DNA from: Nemertoderma westbladi
Lineage: Eukaryota > Xenacoelomorpha > Nemertodermatida > Nemertodermatidae
DNA length: 64,000 bases
Reading direction: 5' to 3'
NCBI GenBank assembly: GCA_032718475.1
Contig: JAUCBJ010004524.1
Span: 1-64,000 of the forward strand
Part shown: positions 32,122-44,007 of the stretch, in pieces
Layout of the letters: the number at the start of each line of letters is the position of its first letter
Numbering within the stretch: position 1 is the stretch's first letter
Made by a program: the position numbers and the translations under genes
The notes under the pieces: model-generated
What the model was told of the DNA's origin: nothing
What the model saw: the letters and a program-made list of their open reading frames with translations, nothing else
Databases searched by the model: none

Positions 32122-32884
32122 GTAGCCTCAAGGGTAAACAGGAAGGCAGGAAGCGACCCAGACAGGACGACGATAGGGGCAAGGAACTTAGATGGTTCCC
32201 GGAGGATGCGGGAGGAGCGATGTAGAACTCTAGGACAGGTGATATCAATGTGCCTGGAAGGCACCACATGGACAGACTAGTACAAACAACTCCTAAGTGC
32301 AATTTAACTAAGTGCAATACATTTATATATACAATAAATATATAATCAATATATACGTATCATAGTCAGATATAACATTTTCCAATTAGCTACTGGGACT
32401 GGGGACTAATTGACTGAAACAAGAGGACAGAACAATGATGGATCTTACTGACATGATGTACACATGCGTGAGACGCGATAAGAGTGTGAGGAGAGTGACA
32501 CCGAAAACGGGTTGAGTATGGGAGGAGGTGTTAGTGATGGGGAAGTAAAAGGGTGCGAGATTCAAGTGTGGGGAGCGAGCATGGAGGGGGATGAGTCCTA
32601 AGGGACTAGCGAAAGAGGAAAGGACAACAAAGTCCGAGAGATAAAATTGTGTGAGGAGTGCGGGCAATCGTCTAAAATAGAGACACCAGATACCTTGGTA
32701 CAGCTTAGCTCACAGCTGTCCCAAGGATGGGTAATGAAAGCAGACCCATGGAGGGCCGGCCTGGAAAGCTGACCCCGAGAAGAAAATTCCACCCACATCC
32801 AATATTAGATTGGATTCCAGCAGAATTGAAGAGCACTGAAGGTTGATGCTATCTTCTCACCCGGATGATAGCATGGGGGGGGAG
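32122..32884 (+). other. Region between the last ORF and the 3' LTR, with polypurine tract
   Basis: No long plus-strand ORF; the minus-strand frames here are shadows. An AT-rich break lies at 32300-32360. At 32874-32884 the run GGGGGGGGAG directly precedes the LTR and fits a polypurine tract that primes plus-strand synthesis. Confidence 0.6.
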
Positions 32885-33521
32885 TGTAAGCGGATTCAAT
32901 TCCTTGCACTACCCAGCAGAAAATGGGGCGAAGTGGCATTTTACCAATTATAATTGGGAAGGTAACAATACCAATAATAATGTCACCTAACAACCAATTT
33001 AGGCGATACACATCGCCAGCCACAAAGAAAGTTGAGAGGTCATAAACCTTCTCAGAGGGACAAAGGGGCTAGCAAGGCTAGCATATGGGGATAGTGGCAA
33101 CAGGGAGTGGCATGATGGTAATTAATCGGATTAGCCAATGATGGGAGGGGAAAACAGGTGATTGGAACGCATCTACTGGCCAGGCCACTCAATACAGTAG
33201 CTGTGATTAATGTGTGTTAATAATATATAACAGTTGTACTTGTGGATTATGATTCAGTTGGTAATCTGTAGAGTTGTGAGACCGGAACGGTTTTCAACCG
33301 TCATCATTACCGTGCTATTATATTCTGACTGTGCTATTATTATGTTCTGTGATTAAAACAACTAAGACTAAAACTGAATTATTCCAATGGCCTCAGGCCT
33401 ATTATATTATATCCAGACACCACAGCCTTTCAGCAGCATAAGGACGCGGCGACACGTATAATACCAAACACACACACACCGGTCAGGTTCCAAACTGCCA
33501 ACTCCGTTGGATCCCGTCACA
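32885..33521 (+). mobile_element. 3' LTR (637 bp) of a retroelement, no 5' partner in the window
   Basis: It starts TGTAAGCGGATTCAA after a polypurine tract and ends TTGGATCCCGTCACA. The ends are inverted relatives of each other (TGTAAGCGGATTC against TGTGACGGGATCC), as LTR ends usually are. Inside are a TATA-like TAATATATAACAG (33220) and ATTAAA (33352), fitting promoter and poly(A) signals. No matching 5' LTR lies at 30.0 kb, so the element is truncated. Confidence 0.7.
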
Positions 33522-33690
33522 TAGACCTCTGCCACGTATCAGCTAAAAAGCATTAATAATAACGAAATGGGAAAAGGTTTTCAGTGTCTGACATTCTGTT
33601 TCTAGCGGTAGACTGGAGAACTGCAGATTGATCAGTGTCCTCCCAAACACAAAGTCTATGGTCAGGAACATATCTGCAAAGTATAATTTA
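33522..33690 (-). repeat. CTCF-like satellite, continuation beyond the LTR
   Basis: TAGACCTCTGCCACGTATCA directly abuts the LTR and continues as TTTTCAGTGTCTGACATTCT and TTTCTAGCGGTAGACTGGAG, a unit of the 28.4-30.0 kb family. Confidence 0.8.
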
Positions 33691-34440
33691 GAACAGATTG
33701 AGTCTGTTGGTGCAACCGCTGTTATAGAGTTTCCTGCTGGTTGACAAATTTGGCTGAAAATGGTTATGGAATAATAGCCCAATTTGACCACAAATACGCA
33801 TTCACGCATAAATGATGTATAAAATTAGCCTCGATATAACGACGTTTCACATCACCCCATGTGCTCGGGGCAGTCTGCACCATGTAGATGCGCATGAAAA
33901 GTAGCAAAATAGTCGAGACCCAACGTCTAGAGTGACAGAATGAACTGCTAGGCCTACTGCACTACCAGTACCAGATTCACGAAATTTGCTTTCACGCAAA
34001 CAAACACTTATAAGACTCGAGATAGCGACAGTGCACGTGTTCGTGACGAGAGCTTTCGTTCGATGTTTCGCGAGCTCTGATAGGTGCTTGTGTGTAGAAA
34101 TGTATAGCTTGGACAGACAAACAAACAAACAGACAGACACATGATATTTATTTATATATATATATATATAGATTAGATATTATTAGATTTAGTTTATTTA
34201 TTTAGATTATATAGATTAGCTTTTATTTCAATTTTTCTTCGCCCACATGTTAGAGGGGTCTCAAATTGTAGATAATTAATTAGTTGTTTTAAATTGTGGG
34301 TGTGGAATCAGTCTAATTGAGGGTAGCTAATGTTTTACCACTGTTTACCAATAATATGAACAATGCTAAAAAGTTGGGGGTTTCTCTGATGTTTTTGGTT
34401 CAAATTTTTTCCCACATGTTTCATGGTTCTTCAAATTTTC
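33690..34440. other. Non-coding with microsatellites
   Basis: (CAAA)n/(CAGA)n at 34113-34138 and (TA)n at 34149-34171. Nothing else was recognised. Confidence 0.5.
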
Positions 34441-34517
34441 TATAGTGGCTGGTTGCGAGAAAAGGGACCTGGGGAAAAAATGTTCATTCTGAGAAAAACG
34501 TGTTTATAGTTTGGCTC

Positions 34518-36081
34518 TTAACCCTATTAAACCCGGGGGGGGGTCAATATGACCCCCCCCCCCCGTGGTTTTTTTATTATAATTCTGATACAAACGCAGT
34601 TGGGAATCTGAAATTCTATCACTTTTCCTAAAAATCTATTGTCTTCCTAGTAGTGAAAACCGTTTTCAAAAATATTGGGTACTTTTCGAGTTATAGCACC
34701 ATTTTTTAACCCTACTTTTGGCACTTTTTTTGAGACGTTTTTTGAAAATTACATTTCATTAAATATGAATTGTAACATCTCTATTTTTGATTTACACCGG
34801 TTTTTTGGTGTTAGAAATTTGATGGAATTCATATAAATTGATTTAGAAATTTCAAACTTGTTTTTTTCGGTGGGTGCCAAATTTTGGTGCCAGCACCAAA
34901 TTTTGAATTATGTCAATTTTGTAAATTGATTGTTTGAAACTTGTTTTTTACGCAATTGGGGTTTTTTGGGGTTCTGGATTCGATGAAATATATACGAGTT
35001 GCACCAAGCGTATCAAACTTGTATTTTTTGGTGCTGTGTGCAAATTTTGGTGCTAGCACGAAATTTTGAAAATTAATTCGATAGATAAAATTGCTTGTGA
35101 CAATTTATTTCTTGTGTTTTAGAGGTTTATGGCTGTTCTGAATTCAATGGAATAAATAATTATCGAACTAGACATCTCAAACTTGTATTTTTCGGATGTG
35201 GGTGCAAAATGTGGTGCTAGCACCAAATTTTGAAAACCATCAAATATATCAATTGATTGTGTCACCTTGTTTCTTGCGTTATACGGGTTTGTGATGGTTC
35301 TGAATTCAATGGAATCAGTAAAAATTTCATAATAGTTCTCAAACTGGTATTTTTCGCCAGTGGGTGAAAATTGTTGTGCCAGCACCAAATTTTGGAAAAT
35401 ATGCAAATTTATCAGTAGATAGTATCACCTTGTTTCTTGCGTTATACGGGTTTATGAGGGTCCTGAATCCGATGGAATCCATAAAAACAGCACTGGACAT
35501 CGCAAACTTGTACTTTTTGGTGATGGGTACGAAATTTGGTGCTAGCACCAAAATTTGCCAAATTACGCCGAAAAATGCAAGTATCAATGATCTGGCATAT
35601 TAGAAATGTATTCCATTAGAATCATCGCCCTCGAAAACCTGAAAATGTGAATTTATAGCATCGTATAAGTGAATTAAAAATTTTGTGTTCTACCTGAAAA
35701 GTGCTGGTTACTTGTTTTTTTCATTTTTTTCCTACGCAGAGAGGACTAAACGGCCATTTATAGTAATCATATCATTTTTAAATATTTTCCAATGTATTTT
35801 GCACCCCAGAAAACCTGTATTGAAAAATAATTAGCCGAAAATGTAACTTTCAAATTTTGTGAAAATTGTGAACTACTTGTAATTTTGGTGCTGCAATATA
35901 ACCACCCCAGTACATTTTTTCGAAAATTTTTTTTTTCGGTCGGATCCAGACAAGTGATACCTACGTACAAACAAAAAATCAGACGTTTTCGTAAATATTT
36001 GTAGATTTTAGAGGGGGGGGTCAATATGACCCCCTCCCGGTATTTGTACAGCATTTTATAGCCCGGTACTAATAGGGTTAA
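34518..36081. mobile_element. TTAA-type (piggyBac-like) non-autonomous element 1, 1556 bp
   Basis: TTAA stands at both ends (34518-34521 and 36078-36081). The inner ends are CCCTATTAAACCCGGG and its imperfect inverse CCGGTACTAATAGGG, next to GGGGTCAATATGACC at both ends. The interior contains about five units of a 155-170-bp repeat with TTTTGGTGCTAGCACCAAATT (about 34890, 35045, 35215, 35375 and 35545). TTAA targets and CCC-starting ends are typical of piggyBac. No transposase ORF. Confidence 0.78.
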
Positions 36082-36190
36082 AATCGACTGTTTTCATTGG
36101 TTTATTGGTCTTTATTGGGGTGTTTGCATTGGTTTATTGGTCGTTATTGGGGTGTTTGCATTGGTTTATTGGTCGTTATTGGGTTTTATG
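36081..36190. repeat. 32-bp tandem repeat, 3 copies
   Basis: CATTGGTTTATTGGTCGTTA, TTGGGGTGTTTG at 36095, 36127 and 36159. Confidence 0.85.
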
Positions 36191-36374
36191 AGAGCGAAAT
36201 TCAAACTGTATTATTTTAATAATAGTACTAAGTACTGTACACACTTGTTTTTTAGATTATCGTAGAATATCTGTAGCCTATTTGGTTAGTTATTGTACAA
36301 ACAAGTTAATACACTAATAATTTAGAATTTATTATGGAAACTGAAGCAGAGTGGCCGAACCTATTAAATAATAG

Positions 36375-37110
36375 GGTTTTCTAGGTCGCTGATCACGAAA
36401 AACTTGTTAAAAATATTTTTTGGAAAAGCAACCATCATTTTTTGTGCTATTTTGGTCCCCCAGTATGAAAAGTACAAGTAAAAAAGTGTCAAAATAAAAA
36501 CATTTGTGTTTGGTTTGATAATTCTGAACGCACGTGTTTTCGAGGGCGCTGATTACGATGAAACTAGTTTTAAATATTTCTGGTAATGCAAACCCAATTT
36601 TGGTGCTATTCTAGTGCCCCAGAACGAAAATTACAAGTAGTACAAACTTATAAACTGTCAAAATATGCCTTTGGTTTGGTAATTCAGAAGCTATACTGGT
36701 TTTCAAGGTAGCTGATCACGATACAACACGTTACAAATCATTCGTGGTAACGCAACTGTCAATTTTGGTGCTTGTCTGGTGGGACGAAAATTACAAGTAG
36801 CAAACATTTCAAATTGAAAAAAGCGAATTTGGTTGGATAATACGATATTTTTGAGTGTCATATTCGTGATCAGTGTCCCAGAAAACCCATAATGTCTAAA
36901 ATTTAGGTTGATGTGGTAATGATTTTTGGTTATCAAACTTTTGCTACTTGTATTTTTCGTGCCGCACATTGACACATATCGAAAAAATTATTTTAATTCG
37001 TGATCAGCTTTCAAAAAAACCATATGTTCATAAAATCAATTTAATTTTGTGGTCATTTTTCATTATCATATTTGCACTACGATTTTTTTCGTGCCCCAAA
37101 GGACACGAAA
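36375..37110. repeat. GATCAC-family inverted-repeat element, uninterrupted copy
   Basis: TTTTCTAGGTCGCTGATCACGA (36378), TTTTCGAGGGCGCTGATTACGA (36537) and TTTTCAAGGTAGCTGATCACGA (36700) occur in one direction. TATTCGTGATCAGTGTCCCAGAAAACCC (36862 on) and AATTCGTGATCAGCTTTC (36995) occur in the other. The units of about 160 bp share GTAACGCAACTGTCAATTTT, TGGTGCT and ATTACAAGTAG. It is the same family as 18.67-20.27 kb. Confidence 0.72.
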
Positions 37111-37777
37111 TAAACGGCCAAATACCTGAGATGGGTGCCAGAAAGGGACAACATCATAAAATTACCATTGGTTGCGAGAAAAGGGAACTGCGTTTTTTAT
37201 TTTTTGTTTAAACACTCATAACTTTTTAACGAAAAACGATATGAAAAAGCTAGTTCGATATTCGGAAAGCCCAGAAAATTCCGCATCTAATAGGCCTAAA
37301 AACACAAAATCGACCATGTGGTCCCGAGGTCCCTTTTCTCGCAACCAGCCACCTTGTGTTGATTTTAATATGTAGCTAGAGCTTAAGGTAGCAAGTTATT
37401 TTTAAAGTGATAAAAAATAATTTTTCTTAAAATGCTCCACTTACTTCTAGAATGCGGTACATTCTGCATTTACGCACTTAAATTGCTAAGCAATCTTCTA
37501 GTTAAATTAAATTGATCTAGGATTCCTAGTAAGAAAGCTAGGTATACTCTAGAACAATTAATTTAAGGAAACATTTCACAACTATATACATTTCAGTAAT
37601 ACACTAAACTAAAACAAACTACATAAATAGCCTGGATGGAAATATCAATTCTGAGCGGCAATGCTGCCCTCGTCATTGGAAATGCCACCCAATTGGAAAT
37701 GCCACCCACACCAACCATCGGGTTATTCGGTAACGGATGGTATGCCTATCCCGTGTAGACTGCAAAGTAGCCCTAAT

Positions 37778-38152
37778 GGCCTGTTTACACGTGGCCACTT
37801 TTAGACCAACTTTCTCGGCAACTAGAAACTTTTTTTGGAGCAACTTAATTTAATCGCTGTTTACACGTGGCAACTTTACCAGCAACTTGGCCGGCAACTT
37901 TTACAGCAATTTGGCTAGTTTGACTGTAAAATAGTGGGTAATTTTATCTACTAGCTAATTTTTGATAATTTGATTTGATTATCCCGCTTTATTTAATTCG
38001 CCAACCCAAATTCCTTCAAGTTGCTGTAAAAGTTGAGCAACTTTTACGGCAACTTTTTTACGTGTTTACACGGAGCAACTTGATCGGCAACCTGGGTTGC
38101 TCTACAAGTTGCCGAGAAAGTTGTTCTAAAAGTTGCAACGTGTAAACAGGCC
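37778..38152. mobile_element. MITE, 375 bp, with long terminal inverted repeats
   Basis: GGCCTGTTTACACGTGGCCA then CTTTTAGACCAACTTTCTCG at 37778 is mirrored by CGAGAAAGTTGTTCTAAAAG then TTGCAACGTGTAAACAGGCC ending at 38152. Internal repeats of GTTTACACG and GGCAACTTTTACAGCAA. The TSD is unclear and the superfamily not assigned. Confidence 0.85.
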
Positions 38153-38544
38153 TTTATAATGCAATTACGTTTAGATTGATTTCATCAGCTCTAATCTGTA
38201 TATTAATTAGTGCAGTGCATTTATTTAGTTAACGTTTCTAATAAATAAACTACAACAAATAGCTACCATACAATGCACTACCGGTAGCTACCTACATTTA
38301 CTACACAAAACAAAAACAACGCAAGCTAACAGATTTGAAGAATCATTAATCATATGCAAAAAAATAGAATCAAAAGCATCATCAATAGAAATAGCAAAAT
38401 CAAGCATTATACAAGCATTTATAAAACTGTACGTATATGCTTGTTGTATTTTTCAAATAGCGGTCTTCTAATTTATTATAGACTTTGAAACTTATATTTG
38501 TTCCATTAGGTAAATTTTGTATAATTATGGTGCATTGAAATCAC

Positions 38545-38720
38545 TTCGTTTCTCTCAAGTGCAGTATCCCTTCAAGTTGGTCTAAATATGTCATGTTAGT
38601 TTCATGTCAGTAGGATACTGGACTTGAGAGAAACGAAATTGCGACAACTATGGAGAATCAGGAAGCCTGGAATCTCATTTCCACTGTCCGAGCTCGCTCG
38701 ACCTAGTAGTAGTATAGTAG
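38545..38720 (+). mobile_element. LINE 3'-end fragment with adjacent hairpin
   Basis: 38638-38716 (GGAGAATCAGGAAGCCTGG, ATCTCATTTCCACTGTCCGA, GCTCGCTCGACCTAGTAGTA) matches the 3' end of the minus-strand LINE at 55.19-55.28 kb. Just before it, TTCGTTTCTCTCAAGTGCAG (38545) is the inverse of CTGGACTTGAGAGAAACGAA (38618-38637). Confidence 0.7.
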
Positions 38721-41560
38721 AAATCACTTGCCATAATCTATCTATGTGTTGCACGAATCGGTTGGTTTCGTTTCGTTTCATTTTTTAGATGTGCAGACTG
38801 ACTAATTACTCTTACTATAACTCTTCATGTTCATTGTGTATTTTCCATCTTTTTCCTGAACTTTTAATTATGTACGCAAACAGACATAAACAAGCACTAC
38901 AAAAATACCCCTGTATATATTCCTAGAACCCCTTCATAATTGTGATGAAATTTGAAAAAGCTAACAATGATGAAAGCTGAGATAAAGTTATTGAAGTTAT
39001 ATTTAAGTTAGTCAGTCAGTACATATGGACTTAGTTTGAAATTATGTAATTCATTTGCAATTTTAACATTAATATCTAAAAATAAACCTGTATGATACTT
39101 TATAATTTGCCCAATGTCAGCGAAATAATTGACGAATTTCATTTACATCGATACACAATGTTTGATTGCGTGAGTGTTTAATTGAAGTCATGTACTTTTA
39201 ATAGTCACATAACTTATATTATTATCTGTCTTGACGTACAGTTCCAATGTTCACCAATTATTATGCTGTGTTAAAGCCAACAGTTTCATTGAGACCTTCC
39301 AAAATCTATTCTGTCAGTAAGTCTCTGCCTCATTTTGACATTTCAGAAAACATAACTTGATTAAAGACATAAGAGTCTAGCAATCTGGTGTGGTGGTGGT
39401 AATGGGACAAGTGTGCTTGCCTGTAAACTGAGCCCGCCTCTTTATATATATTTATTTAAGTAGGTTATCTGTGCCCGCATGACATGTGTGGTTGAAAGAC
39501 TTGTGTGTTCTGGAGAAGTATGTCGGTTCAGCTGCCAGACATGTGCGCAAGAAACAGAAATATATATGTCTACTGCAATTTTCTAGTTTGGTTATACTCT
39601 ATGAATAATTGGTTCTCGTGTATGGTTTACAAAATGTAGTTCCATCAGTGTTATCCATGCCAATAGGTAATGTAATTTCAGTAAATATTACATATCACAT
39701 GGCAATGAATTCCCACACTAATGAACAATTTACTTTCACACATATAAATTATAAAATAAAGTTGACTTTATACTATCACATCTTATCTCCATTTCTTTAA
39801 TTTTATTTATATCATTATATTATTCTATTATTATTATATTATTATTCGGTTATATCCAAGTCGGGTCCAATAAGACCGTGACTAAATTGGTTGTAGAAAC
39901 CATGACAGTTATAATGACCAGTTTTTTATATACTGTATATATGTATATATATATATATATCGATATTGTTATAATTTTAAATACATAAATTAATAAAATC
40001 TCGCATATAACTTATAATCATATGAATAATAATGGTTGATTCAGTTCACCATATCATTATAGAGTCAATATAGCATAAAAAACAAAAGGAACAACACCCG
40101 AACCACATTTTTTGGATTCTATACTACCTTGTTAATGGCCTGAAAAGTCGATGAAAATTTCATCTACGGTTTGTATAATTCTATACATTCATAACAATTT
40201 TCTATATAAACGGGCTGGCGTTAGGGCAACAGAATTAGCAGCGAGCGTATTCAGTGGAAATGGGGAGCATTACGAGATTTGACCAAGCGCAGATTACCGG
40301 AATTTAATTATTTCTGTTCCATTCTTAAAGTTTCCTGAGGTGGGGCCTTAGGTGGTTGAAATATATCGTGACATTTTTGTATATACTTAACAAATTAATA
40401 GCTTAAGCTTAATAAACTAAAATTATTAACTTATTATAATATGAAAAACACAATTAAAATATTTGCACATATAAAAGTGTGCTATGGCATGAAGCCATTC
40501 GTTTAACCTTATATCACGCTGTATCAAACACAAATGAGAGAACAATATTTCGAACGGCAGGTAAACCGATTCTGATTCTTTTTCCCTATAAAACGTATTT
40601 TCTATTTTACGTTCTTATACTGTTTTTAGTACGATCCAAATTGTATTATAGTGTAAAAGTGGGAAAATTCTTAAACTTTGGATATGATTTCTGAGTTAAT
40701 TATTATATGTAAAATTTTCAAAACAAAACAAGAAACTTTCATAATTTCAACAAATTTGACAAAGGCGTACAGATAGCCTGATAATGCCGATTCCATTCGA
40801 ACTAAAAAACTGAGTGCATGTGCAATGCCTTCCTATTACTCCGCATATGTAAGTTTCTTAAAATACATTACAGTGATGGTGAAAGGATAAAGGTTAGTGC
40901 ACTCCTGGAGCCTCGAAGCTGTCTGAAACAAATGGGATATAACCTAATCCATACCAAACCATCACCACAGTCACACTCTCTGTATTGGGTTAATACCTCT
41001 GGGAACATCCTGAGCTGACGAAAGAGGGTTGGTGATTTGAAACAGGCTAACCGTTCAATAGTATATAGGCCAAAGGCCAGTCAACAATAATGTAAGGAAG
41101 TTAATAATTTCGTTGACAGTGTGCAGTGAGTGATTGATTTCAGTTTAGGCATATGCATTATGCACACTACAGGGAGTACTTCAATTTCAAAGAATCTCAC
41201 ACACTTAATACTTCATAAATCAACCAAATCTACAATAACACACAAATCGCATTACCAAACAGGAAGTATTACCTGCTCTGTAATATTTACTGTAAATTTT
41301 CTATGAGTTTAGTAAACATTTAGATGTCAAATAATCTCCCTCACTCACATCCCTTCTTGAAATCGTTAATTAAACAATAAATACAATAATACTAAAGAAA
41401 TGCATTTCAAAGACGTGTCTAAGAGAATGACTTCAGAAAATTGTTCACCATAATGATTTTAAATGACGGCAAAAATAACTCATTAAATTAACCAGTAAAA
41501 CGAATCATGTAATTCAATTGTAAAATAGGAAAACCCTAGACCCCTCCTGTGTGGCTCCCC
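38720..41560. other. Non-coding, nothing recognised
   Basis: AT-rich with a (TA)n run near 39942-39960. Short ORFs show no motif or compositional support. Confidence 0.4.
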
Positions 41561-41574
41561 TCATTTCATTGATA

Positions 41575-41755
41575 AGCCCAAACCCACAGCGTCTTCAAAC
41601 CCCAAACCCACAGCGTCTTCAAACCCCAAACCCACAGCGTCTTCAAACCCCAAACCCACAGCGTCTTCAAACCCCAAACCCACAGCGTCTTCAAACCCCA
41701 AACCCACAGCGTCTTCAAACCCCAAACCCACAGCGTCTTCAAACCCCAAACCACT
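41575..41755. repeat. 24-bp minisatellite, about 7 copies
   Basis: CCCAAACCCACAGCGTCTTC plus AAAC repeats every 24 bp with no visible divergence. The 8-codon period opens both strands (PNPQRLQT on plus) without meaning. Confidence 0.95.
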
Positions 41756-41812
41756 TCGCCATTTGAAACGTGAACCCCGAATACAATGCCCACTCGCTCT
41801 GACTATTGCGAA

Positions 41813-42363
41813 CATTATCCTAGCCCTCACCCAGCCCATAACATTATCCTAGCCCTCACCCAGCCCATAACATTATCCTAGCCCTCACCCAGCCCATAAC
41901 ATTATCCTAGCCCTCACCCAGCCCATAACATTATCCTAGCCCTCACCCAGCCCATAACATTATCCTAGCCCTCACCCAGCCCATAACATTATCCTAGCCC
42001 TCACCCAGCCCATAACATTATCCTAGCCCTCACCCAGCCCATAACATTATCCTAGCCCTCACCCAGCCCATAACATTATCCTAGCCCTCACCCAGCCCAT
42101 AACATTATCCTAGCCCTCACCCAGCCCATAACATTATCCTAGCCCTCACCCAGCCCATAACATTATCCTAGCCCTCACCCAGCCCATAACATTATCCTAG
42201 CCCTCACCCAGCCCATAACATTATCCTAGCCCTCACCCAGCCCATAACATTATCCTAGCCCTCACCCAGCCCATAACATTATCCTAGCCCTCACCCAGCC
42301 CATAACATTATCCTAGCCCTCACCCAGCCCATAACATTATCCTAGCCCTCACCCAGCCCAAAA
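41813..42363. repeat. 29-bp minisatellite, 19 copies
   Basis: CATTATCCTAGCCCTCACCC plus AGCCCATAA, period 29 bp, starting at 41813 and running 19 units to 42363. Units look identical except the last (CCCAAAA). It abuts the retroelement fragment on its right. Confidence 0.96.
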
Positions 42364-42690
42364 CATCTCCGTAACCCTTTCCCCACTTTCCTGCAAGTTT
42401 TTCATGGTTTTCATAAAGCGACTTGCTTCCCTTCCACATATGCCATCGACAGAGTAAACCATGGGAGTGAAGGTGGCTCTCCTCTCCGCACAAGCGCGCT
42501 GGTACTTGCGGGATTTGGCAGCTAATGCTTCTGCTAGCACTGAAGAAATTCTGCGTCCACGGTATGACTGGCCGTCCAGGTTCTTAACCTTGAAATCAAA
42601 CAACGCCTCAGTCTGTGGCCACCACACGCCCCTTACTCTCAGGTCAGCCCGAAGACCTGGGTCACCACTCCCTACATCTGCCTAGCGAAT
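42349..42690 (-). pseudogene. Retroelement ORF fragment (C-terminal region following an RT)
   Basis: On the minus strand an open frame reads RVRGVWWPQTEALFDFKVKN, DGQSYRGRRISSVLAEAL and KYQRACAERRATFTPMVYSV then DGICGREASRF. From memory, this FTPxVxSxDGxxGxEA region lies C-terminal to the reverse transcriptase domain in uncharacterised retroelement ORFs of algae and marine invertebrates; no search was run. Related to 48.12-48.56 kb. Its 3' end runs straight into the 29-bp minisatellite, so the rest is lost. Confidence 0.6.
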
Positions 42691-42699
42691 CATTATTAA

Positions 42700-43990
42700 T
42701 ATTCAATTACAATAGTTGCACACATATGCTGCAGTTCCAATAAATTGAATTTTTTGAACGAAAATTTATGAAAAAATTGTGCATCCCGTCAAATTTTTCC
42801 GTACTTAGAAAAAAAGTGCTTGTTTTTTTAATATTTACTTAAGTATATTTATTTTTTGGGTAAAATTAAACGTCAATAAATTCTTATTGCTCCACAATGA
42901 TTTACTAAATTCTAATGAATACACTTTCATTACTGTCCAATGTTAATGTTCAATAAATAGTATATTTGAAGAAGAATAACGGAATATTGGATAATTGGAT
43001 AATTGGTCTACTAGACTGCAGTTACATTGCTTAAAATAATTTAATAGTTTGCTGTTTAGTTAATAATAAACTAAAGTACAACACAAGTGACATTTTTCCA
43101 ATATTTAATTAATGTGAGACACTTTAGGTTTATTACGTCAGCCAACCCTGGGTGCTTGTAACCAACCATCTGGTTCCTAGAATGCTGTCAATAATTGTCA
43201 CAACCAATGTGAATAACTATAGATCGCAGTCCAAAAAGTAATCGGCTCTACATATCCCCACAAGTCTCAGCATGGCAGAATACTAAATTCATGATTTGAT
43301 TCTTGTCCGGATATTTTGAGTGTTGCCCCCATATGTTTGACTGTTCAGAAACTTGACAGAATTACTTTTACGACTGCGATCTTCTGATATTCTCATTGTT
43401 TGTGGCTTTTTTTGATAATGGCCTACCGTTTTTTGACTGCGCATGAGTGATATCACCATTTTTAAGAATTGTCACAAATTCCACTTATCCAGAGGGGGCA
43501 CATATGTTTGGGGAATTTGAGGAAGCTGCCATAGGGTCATGGTGTTATTCAGGGAATTTTACAGTGCAGGCAAAAATATTGTTAAACGTTGCATGCTGAC
43601 CGACGCGACAGTCACCTGAGGGGAAAAGCATCAGCTGATCGGATAAATCATAAAAGGAGAAAGAAATGGGAATTAAATGATGTACATAACTACTGGGATG
43701 CAGCGAAGCAAACTAGCGCCAAACGCGTTTCTTCTTGCTGAGGACTGGCCTGTGAGAGCGTATACAAAACATTATCAACTTTTACAAACATTCTCAACTT
43801 TTACAACAATGCTGTAATGGGTACCGTGCAATTACTTTCAGCTGACTGTCGTAAGCTGATTCTGATTGCTTGCTATATGCTTGCTTGCTATATATATGCT
43901 TTCTAGATTTGTACAGATTCGGCTTGCATACCTAGCTACTGGTAAGTTTTTTTACTTAACGTGTTTGAATAATAACATTTATGTGGCATC
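42700..43990. repeat. Mostly unrecognised; contains a dispersed repeat shared with 63.6 kb
   Basis: 43695-43840 (GCAAACTAGCGCCAAACGCG, TTTCTTCTTGCTGAGGACTG, then AACAATGCTGTAATGGG and GCAATTACTTT) has a diverged relative at 63.64-63.76 kb. The rest of this stretch shows nothing I recognise. Confidence 0.5.
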
Positions 43991-44007
43991 AATAATACCA
44001 CCGTGCG

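Larger units (their letters stand above)
34445..37352. mobile_element. Inverted-repeat element (outer), 2.9 kb, with a nested TTAA element
   Basis: GTGGCTGGTTGCGAGAAAAG then GGACCT at 34445-34470 is the exact reverse complement of AGGTCCCTTTTCTCGCAACC then AGCCAC at 37327-37352. A further internal copy of GGTTGCGAGAAAAGGGAACT is at about 37168. No clear TSD was found. It has no transposase ORF, so it is a non-autonomous element or a pair of solo ends. The interior holds the TTAA element and the GATCAC repeats. Confidence 0.75.

Noticed and set aside
41551-41839. Proline/Gln-rich and Gly/Leu-rich repeat proteins on both strands
   Set aside because: The 24-bp minisatellite opens both strands because its period is a multiple of three.
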